Of a DNA stretch of 64,000 bases, positions 54,805 to 64,000 are shown one piece after another (positions within the stretch are counted from its first letter, which is position 1; each line of letters starts with the position of its first letter). The position numbers and the translations under genes are program-made. The stretch lies in contig OX359201.1 of the NCBI GenBank assembly GCA_947172415.1, forward strand, positions 4,650,001 to 4,714,000, in the 5' to 3' direction. The notes beneath the pieces were generated by a model. The model saw only the letters and a program-made list of their open reading frames with translations, searched no databases and had not been told where the DNA came from. This stretch comes from Chondrosia reniformis. Its lineage: Eukaryota; Porifera; Demospongiae; Chondrillida; Chondrillidae.

Positions 54805-56807
54805 CTACTTAAAATGTTGAGATTTTCCAACTCTGGACCGTGAAGAACTTGCTGAACGATTTTTCGAGGCAGCTTGCATTTGCAACTGGTATGCCAATGG
54901 ATGGATTTTGAATCCATAAAGCCTATAATGATAAAGTGGGGGATATTACTAGTGCAATCCCGTACACTTAAGGGAATTTTCATTGCTCCTGAGATTAAAA
55001 TTAATTGAATTACACTTCAGTCTAGATTAAATAGTTGTTTCCAACCGGTCTAAACATACAAGTTAACTAGTATTTGATTACAATTAAAAGTTTAAGCAAT
55101 GAGAAAGTTAGGTTAGTGGAACTGAAAGGACTGTATCAACAAAAAACTTACAACTAGTTAAGAGTGACTCATGTTTATCACAACTTAATGACATACGAAA
55201 CACCAAGAGCATACATTTATGCCGGATCAAGTCCATTCATTAATCACCATATACATGGCATCTGTAGTGTAAATAACTACAGTCAAACTAAACAGCTAAG
55301 TCTCAGCTATGTAGAAACTATACCATATTAGCAGGAACACCCGCTTCAGCCATTTTAAAACACATGACGACGCATACATACACACATTCAACAAGCAGAT
55401 TATTATATACTATTAAATGGAATTATGACCTAATACCTAGCAGTGAATTGTTGTGTTGGGCGAGCAGGCCTCAATTCAGGATGCACCATAAACAGCATGT
55501 GAGGGAACCCTGTCCCAAAGTAAACTCCATCAATGTGGTGGTGGCGGGACGATTTGGGATTGTAGACATCGCAGCATTTGGGGCAATATAGCTTGACCAT
55601 TGCCTCTCCTGGAACATCAGACAGACCGATGGGCAGGCTTGGCTGGTTCTCACAGTAGACTCGAGGACAATGACCAAAATCTCCTTGTTGGTACTTTTCA
55701 ATCTACAGCGATAAGATTTCTTTGATAAACAGTATTTAGCTGAATCTTACACACCAAGTTGACTGATTAATGGTTGGGATTTGCATACTTCTTGTAATAG
55801 TGACCATATCCTATACATACAATTCATTGGAAACTAAATCAGTGCTGAAAATAACTATGCATGAGGTTTTGCAAGGACACATGTCCAAATGAATTCAATT
55901 TTGGTTAACACTTAAAATTATAATTGGCCCATCTAATTACATCACCATTCAATGCTCATGCACAATCTAAATATGTCCACACCAACAATGCTCAGAAATT
56001 GGCTGATGATTCTGACTGCTATACTCAGCACTACTCAAATACTATGATTGCAAATGTCTACAAGTATTTTCAGCCAGAATGGGTACATACATACATCTAA
56101 GTGACACATATAAGCTCACCATCTGTCCCAAGCCTCTGTTAGTCAGTATATACCGAGCATGGATAAGACCGTATAACATTTCAGCAGCTTGTTCCACTAG
56201 ATCACTCTGATTGTCCTCCATATCATCATCTGTCAAGAGACACCAGATGCAGTTATACCAAGAACTCACAAAGGACCGATGCATCCAAAATCAAATACTA
56301 CATTTCTTAACGACACAATTCTTACACTTAGTGCATTATTTCTCCATCTAGGAATATAGTCTAAGTCTGATAAATCACACCCTGTTCTTATGCAATCATA
56401 GCTCTAAAAAGGGTCATTGGACTATATACTTACTCTACTACTACTACTATATACTCTGTAGTTTCTCAATCAGGCACCATTATTAGCCTACTATTGCACA
56501 ATGTTACTAATTTAAGGGTCACTGACCTGGTTCTAAGTCCAGTATCATGTCCAGGGCCTGGCGATAATGAGGAACTTGTTCACTTAGTCCGGTCAAATTG
56601 AACTTGTCCTGTACGTAATCTTCGTCCACCTGCAGAAGGTCACGTGAACAGTACTACAAACCTCATCCCACTATTTTAAAGGTAACTATTACTTTTTACG
56701 TACTTAAATTTACTAGTGGTTAGAAAAGCTTTTACCTCACAGAAGAATTCGTTGCCCCTTAAGCTACAAAACCAAGATATCCATGAAACTTCTTCTGAAC
56801 TACTCAT
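54805..56807 (-). CDS. CSNK2B: Casein kinase II regulatory subunit beta
   Basis: CK2 beta dimerises through a zinc finger and docks two catalytic alpha subunits, setting stability and substrate choice. Exons: [20 protein letters not shown] (56807 to about 56736); [20 protein letters not shown] (about 56631-56529), where the acidic loop begins; [19 protein letters not shown] and [15 protein letters not shown] (about 56230-56120); a large exon with [28 protein letters not shown] and [19 protein letters not shown] (about 55703-55443); and the last exon [19 protein letters not shown] with a Ser/Arg tail (to 54805). The four zinc cysteines (CPRVYC and CPKC) are present. Length is about 213 residues against 215 in human. 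The start codon is 164 bp from that of POLE3 on the other strand. Confidence 0.97.
55842..55945 (+). repeat. Family D dispersed repeat
   Basis: Shares tgctgaaaataact, aaggacacatgt and cttaaaattataattggccc, in order, with 63702-63800. It is in a CSNK2B intron. Confidence 0.6.
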
Positions 56808-56971
56808 TCTGAAGTTTATAAGCCTTAAATTAACGCCTAAAGGAAATAATATACGAGAGAGAATACTTTATATCAGACCCAGGCTACTCTTGTTCTTTCA
56901 AGGCCAAAAAACTCACCTATCCCAACAGAACACTACACCCTGAAATATCCTGGGATATACGGAAATCAAAA
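56808..56971. promoter_or_regulatory. Bidirectional promoter, CSNK2B/POLE3
   Basis: 164 bp separate the two outward-facing start codons. An 8-bp tcctggga sequence and tggcggac lie next to the POLE3 start. No TATA box is obvious. Confidence 0.6.
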
Positions 56972-57954
56972 ATGGCGGACAAACCTGAAGACTTAAATTT
57001 ACCAGCAGCAGTTGTTTCAAGGCTAATCAAGGAAACTGTAAGTCCACTAAACATTTGCACGGATTGCTAATGAAATTTAGTTTCAGGATGTCTTTGTTCA
57101 TTATTTTCAGCTTCCAAGCGGCATCAAGTTATCTAAAGATGCTCAGACTGCGATTAACAAGGCCGCCGGGGTATTCGTGCTATATTGCACTGCTTGGTGA
57201 GTTAGGACGATCTAGCTAGCGTATGCAAACTACTGTTGCTATCATACCGGCAACACACCTTTATAGTCCACATTGTTCTGCTAGGCTAGGGCTGGAGGTA
57301 GGGGCTGGATGGTTACAATCCAGTCACCTATGGACCGGGCTGTAGTAGATTAGAGACCGGATGATTAGAAATATAAGAATAATATAGAATGCATTTTTAG
57401 GACATAATTATGTTGATAATTTATGTAAATTACCTTTCTAAGGAGGTGACCGTTTATTCTTTGATATGTATATATTGTTTGGAGATTTTTTAAATTCAAC
57501 TCAATTTTTACTGTACTTGTGTATTAGTGCAAATTCTCTTGCCTTGAGAAATAAAAGGAAGACTCTGACAGCAAATGATGTATTTTCAGCCCTAGAAGAC
57601 ATGGAATTTGACAATTTTGTTCCTGAGCTGAAAATATGCCTCGAAGGTAGATTATGATGATTATGATTAGATGACTAGAAAGATGATGCTTATACATTGT
57701 CAGTTCCAGCAGAAGGGTCCTACAGTAAGAGTAGCATTAAGATTATGTTCTTGCTCTGTATAGCATTTAGGGAAGAGCAAAAGGCAAAATTAGCTGAGCG
57801 AAAGAGGAAGCAAACATCGAATGAGGAGGTGATGAAGGCTAAAAAGGCTTCGATGGTTGAATCTAGTGGGGAAGGTGGTGAGGTGGAAGAAAGGGAAGAG
57901 AGGCAAGCTCACAGGGAGGAAGGACATACAGATACTGCATCTATGTCCACCTGA
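56972..57954 (+). CDS. POLE3: DNA polymerase epsilon subunit 3 / CHRAC17 histone-fold protein
   Basis: POLE3 pairs with POLE4 in DNA polymerase epsilon and with CHRAC15 in the CHRAC chromatin remodeller. Four exons: MADKPEDLNLPAAVVSRLIK (56972-57038); LPSGIKLSKDAQTAINKAAG then VFVLYCTAC (about 57111-57198); ANSLALRNKRKTLTANDVFS then ALEDMEFDNFVPEL (about 57526-57644); and a last exon with FREEQKAKLAERKRKQ and an acidic tail ending DTASMST (about 57767-57954). The histone fold covers the first three exons and the Glu-rich tail is typical of the family. Length is about 145 residues, matching human (147). Confidence 0.95.
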
Positions 57955-58143
57955 TTTTAAAGAGTTATTTTCTGTGACAATGTGTATTGATTGATTGTTG
58001 AAACACGTTCATCATTAGTTAATTTTATGAATTCTTAGAAAATTTACACATATTTACACCAAATCAAAACATACATTCCACAGTATAGCGAAGATTAGAA
58101 AGATAATCGCATCACAAATTGTAAAAATCTTCTGTACAGTTAT

Positions 58144-58159
58144 GGCTTTTAGAAAAGCC
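58144..58159 (-). terminator. Replication-dependent histone 3' stem-loop
   Basis: On the minus strand, 23 bp after the H3 stop codon, ggcttttctaaaagcc forms a 6-bp stem with a 4-base loop, flanked by acaac and ataact. It matches the conserved histone mRNA stem-loop bound by SLBP. A purine-rich cagaaga about 10 bp downstream could be the U7-binding element. Confidence 0.85.
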
Positions 58160-58182
58160 GTTGTGTAGAAAGTTCAAATAAT

Positions 58183-58680
<498 letters not shown>

Positions 58681-58690
58681 CTATTTATGC
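58681..58690 (-). promoter_or_regulatory. TATA-like box of the H3 gene
   Basis: On the minus strand gcataaatag lies about 90 bp upstream of the H3 start codon, a reasonable place for a histone TATA box. Confidence 0.5.
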
Positions 58691-58693
58691 TCA

Positions 58694-59241
58694 AATCTTG
58701 GCGCCTTTCCTGACGTCACTAAAATTCTTATATTTCATTGGTTTATTAAATCGTAATTCTATTGGCTAATCGTGGTATCCCTTTTTCAACGCATGGTTGG
58801 ATAATAACTTTTTGTTATATCCTCGAAGTTGCGCCCAAACGTAAATCCAAAGCATTATGCACACTGATTGCTTTAATAAAATTATGTATACATACATATC
58901 TTACACATAATACATAAACGTGGATGTACCCCCATTTTATAACTGATTCATTTTAGACATAAGACTGTCACATGCAATCATAAAGGTGCACATGTAGAGT
59001 TGTACAATGTCAATCATACACATTCTGTGTCATTCCAATCAAATGCTAGTACATAATGAAGCAATAACTATATACACAAGATTAAGGAGTGTTCATACAA
59101 AACTGTGAGATATATCTACCATACATTACTAATTAACGTGATCTGACGCAAACAACACTTTAGGTAGCATATACCAGTGATGCATGTAAAGTGAGTTATA
59201 TGTAATCAGACTAGCTTAGAAAGGTTATTTTCTTCAATCCA
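58694..59241. other. Interval between H3 and STXBP-like gene
   Basis: AT-rich sequence holding the H3 upstream region and the 3' UTR of the minus-strand STXBP-like gene. I see no gene. Confidence 0.4.
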
Positions 59242-62200
59242 CTATGCAGGGGGCAATTTCTTTATATCACTGATGAATTTCTGAGCAGTCAAAATGGATG
59301 AGCCACCGATAAACAGCTCATGGCTAGTTTTTGTTTTAGCAACCTACATATGAACATAGAACATAGAAATATATCCTCAATAGCTAACATCCACAGACTG
59401 GATACAACAGATGGAATACAGTACATGAGATGCACACAGGATAAATGGATAATTGTGTCCACTCTCTGCATAACTTTGCCAATATTATATTACAGTTAAC
59501 ACGATACAAAAAATACCTCAACTACTGTGAAGAATAAAGTAGATTTCCTCAAAACAGCCAACTATAAATTAGTTGTTATCTACTTCAGTTACTGTACCTC
59601 ATAAACTGTTCTCATTTCAGAGTAGGTCACGCCACCAAGAATATAGATAATAAGTGAGCCTTCACCTTGTTGTTTAGCCTGAGAATAACAAGAACCTTTC
59701 ACAACACATCACATGCACCTTGAGTACACAAATTAGTGGTTCTACAACTAGACTGGCCACCCACATCTTGTTTTGACACTGCACCTCCACCTCTCCAGTC
59801 CCACTTGACACTCTCCGCAGTCTTACTGGCACCTACAGACACACCAAGAAGGATAGGCATAATGCAGCAGGATGCTAAGGGAATAAACTGCTTACTCTAC
59901 CAGACAAGACATTTGGTGACTGCTGAGAGAAAGAATTTCATTTATATGAAAAATCTAATACACCATATTTCAACATGCTACATCTATTTTAGAGTAAAGG
60001 CCTATAGGGAACTAAACCTAGTGAGAGCTTTAAATGAAGATACAAGAGTTTTTTCCTTCTCATTCTCTTCTTCTCCACAACTGTTGCTGGGAATATGTAC
60101 GTATGTTACAAAACTAAACCCTTGTATACCAAGACTTCATCAGCTTGGAAATGATAGGCATCTTGCATCAGGACAATCTGACAAGCTATCTTACTACTAA
60201 ATCAACTGATACAATATGACAAAAGAGTTTTAGAGTAATACATATCCATATTTGGCTTTCCATCCAATGTTATCATACACATTTTGTCTGGCTAAATAAG
60301 CACATAAGCACAAGTTAATAGACCCTGGCATCTTACCAGAACTACCAGACGACCTCTGTAGTGGTCTGCTCCTATCCTTTAAGTAGGGACAGTAGCTCTC
60401 ATCCAACTTTCCATCCATAGCATACTGCAGTAATAAAAGCCATCCATTTATCAAATCATTCACTGCATATGCAAGTATAGTACAGTAAGCTCAATACATA
60501 CGTACACTAGTATTAAAATATTTATTATCATTTACATATACGTATCTTTCCTTTGGCTGTAGAGGTAATTGATGTACAAAGTTGGAAATCAAGTAGTTTG
60601 TGTACACACTGTATATGCACAGCTTCTGAATGCCATGCTGACCTCAATCACATCTTGCACCAAAGGAGTCCATCTGGCTATTTGGTACTTATCCTGCCAG
60701 TTTCTGTCAATCCTCTTCAACCCCGGTCCTCCTTTCTTCTTCTGATCCTTCAAAATGGTCACGCCAAGATGCTGAAGGTTAATTAGTGCTTGTCTGTTTG
60801 GGTAGTACAAAATTGAAAACAATACAACCAATGGAATGGTCAATTCTGAATGGTTGCATACATACCTATATTCTTTGTCTAGCTTTGCATATTCCACCAT
60901 TTTCCTAAAATCTTCATTTGGAATACCTGACCCAAAGGTGGAAGCAATTATTTTTTAAAAGGAACAATTTGAAGCATACATATTTTGAACACTTATGCAG
61001 ATTTAAAAGAATTTACACTGTATTATAAAATAATAGTTGGTTCCTTTGAAAACCTCATTTCAGACAAACATTTCCTTCACAAAATACAGTTAATAGACAT
61101 TGAAACTAACCTTCATTGTAAAGAATATACAAAGCCAGAACCCTGAATTTATCTGACTCAGAATAAACTTCCCCTGAAGACTCCCCTTTCTTTGAAAACA
61201 GTATATCATACACCAGATTGTTGGCATTCCTCAGTGGTTCACCCCTTGCAGTTGCTCCCATGACTAAATCCTGTTCTACCGCACACAAAGGTGCTATTCT
61301 GTCCAGTTGCTTGTTACAGTCACCTGTCGGAGCAAGGTAGGAAGTGATAGATACAAGTGAGATTAAATAGTAAATGGATACAAAATAGCACATGTACATT
61401 TAGTTAATAGAGGCTGAGTTCACATAATTCTGTGCCACCTTAGAATTAATTAAATAATTAAAAATATGGCAGACATTAATAATAACGTTATCACTCTTGC
61501 TTCTACAAAAGAATACAGTGCAGAAAATTTAGAGTATTTTCGCTTAAGAAGTAGTCCAAAAATATTGTAAGGATTATCTACAATTCTACTGGCTGTATTC
61601 ACATATGTACTAGTTAGTAACATATTCCAACATACTCTATAACTAACAACATACTCTATAACTAACAACATGCTGCATGCCGTGAGGACTCACGAGCTAA
61701 ATGATAGTGTGTGGAGTGTGCAGCTAGGGCCCTCTGGTACTGTGGATACTCTTTCAGCAGTCGACTCATATCCTTCACTTCCTGCATACAAATATAAACA
61801 CAGAAATATGTATGCATCTTCTCATTTTTATTTTGAGAGAAATGAGAACAGTCAGAACACTATGTACATAATCACACAACTGGATATGCAAATCATTAAT
61901 AAACATAAATGGTCATCAACAGATTGTTGAGGGAGATTATTCAGCTGATACTTAAGGAATTTCTCAGTTACGTGCATACGTAAGTATATACCAACAAGAA
62001 TTATGAATTATAACTAATATATGTATGTATGTACATGAAAGCTTGGTATTATGTACATAATTTCACAAAACAAATGTATGTAGTTAATAATACGCTAACA
62101 GCTAAAAGCTGCATTAGATAGTATATGGTTAAGCAACTTATCTGTTTTTTTTTTATTTTAAGCAGGAAATGTTATGAAAATGCCAAAAACTGGTCAATAA

Positions 62201-64000
62201 TATTCAGTTAGATGTATATCCCGATGAAGTGATAGGGAGTAATTTTAGTTGTTTCATTATGATAGATTTATTGCTGATGAAGACCTATGGGTCAAAATGT
62301 TCAATCCAGCTCGATTTTCGTTGCAGATAGCTCCAATAACTTATCTATCGTATATCCAGATTATATATCACGATATTTAAACTGTGTTGTCTAATAAAGT
62401 GTTTTTACCCACATGACACCCAATACGTAGGTCAAAGCCTTATCAAGTCAAAGATAGGATCCATTGTTCAACTCACAGAGTTATCACTGGTTGCCTTGGT
62501 AATGGCTTGTTTCATCATTTTCCTCTTTTTCACAAAGTCATTGTAGTCAGTAGTCACTTTACTGCATTAAGACACAAAGTGAATTTTATTCCACCAAACA
62601 CACAATGACCATGATAGTATGCCCAAGTGAATCAATTAAGAATAAGCTTACTCGATTGCTTCATTAATTGGCAAGTGACGCTGTTCCACCCAGATTGCAT
62701 CATTTTCTGGATAATATAAGACAAGTATTAATCACATAATCCTATATCTCCATTTTATCATACATTATACAAGTTAACTTCTACTTAATTGTCCCAATTA
62801 CATGCACACTGGGAGTCATAACATTTGATGGAATTATAAATTTGAGATTTGGCTGTTTATTCCTAATGATGACAGAGTTTAATCTTCTCCCAAATGATTG
62901 TGGTTAACTTACACTAAACAAGCAAATTGCCAAAATAATAAGGAATGTTCATAAAATAGAAAAAGCATTAAAAACAATATTTTCATTGCAAAACCATTGG
63001 TGAAGTAATGAAAAAAGAATTCTTTTGGAACAGAAAAAAGTGTTTTTAGATCAGAAACTTTCCTACTTAAAGGAAATGTTTGGGCTCTTTTCTTTAAAAT
63101 TGTCATTTTAAGAGATTGCACAATAAAATAATTGTCTGATAATTAACTAATGTATGTATTGGTGCCATAGCTAATCTTACACTGACCACTTATATGATTA
63201 GGCAATATATCTACATATGTAAATGCTAACCGTTTAAAATAACTTCCTTCTTCTTCTCAGCACCTCCAATGGACTCTGCCTTGTAGCTGTAGACATCGTT
63301 CTTTATGTCCAACATGTCATATGCCAGAGCCTAATATACAATATTAATATGAAGTAAGGGAGTTAATTGTACTAAAGCCTGAGCAAAGGCTATGATGAAA
63401 AAGTGAATAATCACTGGTTGATGTACGTAATTTTTTTAAGTACATATGTATGTGCATATTTGTACATCCCTCACTTGATAGGTAATTTCATGAACAAGTG
63501 GAGACACAACATCAAAGCCTCTGTCTAGAATGATGAGTTCCGACTTGTCCTTTCCTCTCCCAGATCCTAGGGACGGATTGTCTGCTTTGCACTGATCCAA
63601 TTTTTGTTGAACCAGCTCAGCAAATTCATTCAGTCTTCTGACACCACTGCAAAAGGGGACATGACAAATCTCACATGATGACTATGCAACACAGTATACA
63701 ATACAGTGCTGAAAATAACTAATTGGTTCTGTAAGGACACATGTTTGAATGAGTTTAATTTTTTCCGAGGCTTATAGTTTTAATTAGCCCAATGATCCAC
63801 GATTGTTGAAATTGTATTGTTCCTGCATGATCCAAGTGCTGCTTCTTGAATGTATCAGGTATCAGGTCACTTCTCTACAAGTTTACCCTCATCCACTTTG
63901 GAGGATAGTACGAGTCTGATTAAATGTAAGATTTGCATTTTGGTTCAAAGCTACCTCTGGCTAGTAGTATTGTTTCCCTTACGTAAGTATTATCAGAGTT
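59242..64000 (-). CDS. Sec1/Munc18 family protein (STXBP-like), N-terminus beyond the window
   Basis: SM proteins bind syntaxin and guide SNARE assembly in vesicle fusion. Minus-strand exons entering from the right edge: [20 protein letters not shown] with [20 protein letters not shown] (about 63645-63478); [20 protein letters not shown] (about 63330-63232); [54 protein letters not shown] (about 61780-61695); [20 protein letters not shown] with [19 protein letters not shown] (about 61322-61112); [20 protein letters not shown]; a [20 protein letters not shown] exon (about 60778-60643); [40 protein letters not shown] (about 59680-59598); and a last exon [20 protein letters not shown] ending at 59242. 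A variable exon near 59850-59750 has uncertain splice sites. The pattern fits STXBP1/2/3 rather than VPS45 or SLY1. Confidence 0.9.
59940..60130 (+). repeat. Family B dispersed repeat
   Basis: The head tatgaaaaatctaatacacc, then gagtaaaggcctatagggaa, gtgagagctttaaatgaaga and an interrupted tail with cttcatcagcttgga. It is in an STXBP-like gene intron. Confidence 0.75.
62230..62350. repeat. Hammerhead-like core copy
   Basis: Plus-strand 62274-62300 reads ctgatgaagacctatgggtc then aaaatg. It is nearly identical to the minus-strand copy at 47461, with the GAAAC box decayed. The flanking ttgcagatagctccaataac suggests an element end. It is in an STXBP-like gene intron. Confidence 0.6.
63355..63420 (+). 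repeat. Family E dispersed repeat
   Basis: Shares taagggagttaattg, gcaaaggctatga and gaataatcact with 44458-44520. It is short, in an STXBP-like gene intron. Confidence 0.5.
63702..63800 (+). repeat. Family D dispersed repeat
   Basis: Second copy of the repeat at 55842-55945, with tgctgaaaataact, aaggacacatgt and taattagccca. It is in an STXBP-like gene intron. Confidence 0.6.

Overview
The window is 64 kb of an intron-rich animal nuclear genome. AT-rich introns carry GT-AG signals, and the exons encode conserved metazoan proteins. The mix of a short-stalk collagen protein of the kind common in sponges and cnidarians, a claudin-like tetraspan, a Munc18 protein and a tyrosine-motif receptor, with densely packed head-to-head genes, suggests a sponge (probably a demosponge) or another early-branching animal. 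The species cannot be fixed from the sequence alone. All gene models are hand-spliced from visible exon and splice-site patterns; no search was run.

Layout, left to right: a small unrecognised minus-strand gene (689-2005); an FUBP/KSRP-like KH protein (2842-8438, +); calcyclin-binding protein CACYBP (9779-11503, -), head-to-head with biotin protein ligase HLCS (11544-16040, +); a single-pass membrane protein with cytoplasmic tyrosine motifs (17332-18932, -), whose 5'-most exon overlaps by 4 bp the start of a claudin/PMP22-like tetraspan gene (18929-20647, +); a collagen-like pseudogene fragment (about 21140-21335, -); a two-domain adenylate kinase (21516-30627, -) with a 31-copy 30-bp satellite in one intron; a stand-alone NRPS-type condensation-domain protein with a lost HHxxxD motif (30966-35673, +); an intronless NNMT/PNMT/TEMT-family methyltransferase (36454-37293, -); a degraded GIY-YIG retroelement tail (37680-38170, -); splicing factor XAB2/SYF1 (38280-52148, -) with an intronless collagen-stalk gene nested in an intron (45757-46983, -); a secreted cysteine-rich protein (52615-53821, -); a two-exon candidate (54286-54685, +); casein kinase 2 beta (54805-56807, -), head-to-head with POLE3 (56972-57954, +); a solitary histone H3 with a 3' stem-loop (58183-58593, -); and the 3' part of a Sec1/Munc18 (STXBP) gene running off the right edge (59242-64000, -).

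The genes are mostly unrelated housekeeping functions: RNA binding, splicing, biotinylation, kinase regulation, chromatin and vesicle fusion. They share promoters rather than a pathway; at least three pairs are divergently transcribed from very short intervals. Non-coding DNA is full of small inverted-repeat elements (MITE-like families A-E), minisatellites and perfect palindromes. The most striking non-gene signal is a hairpin that recurs in at least nine places: CTGATGA or CTGAAGA, a short stem-loop, then GAAAC or a decayed form of it. This is the layout of a hammerhead ribozyme core with one extra A. One copy lies just downstream of the GIY-YIG reading frame, as expected if these are tails of Penelope-like elements and their non-autonomous derivatives.
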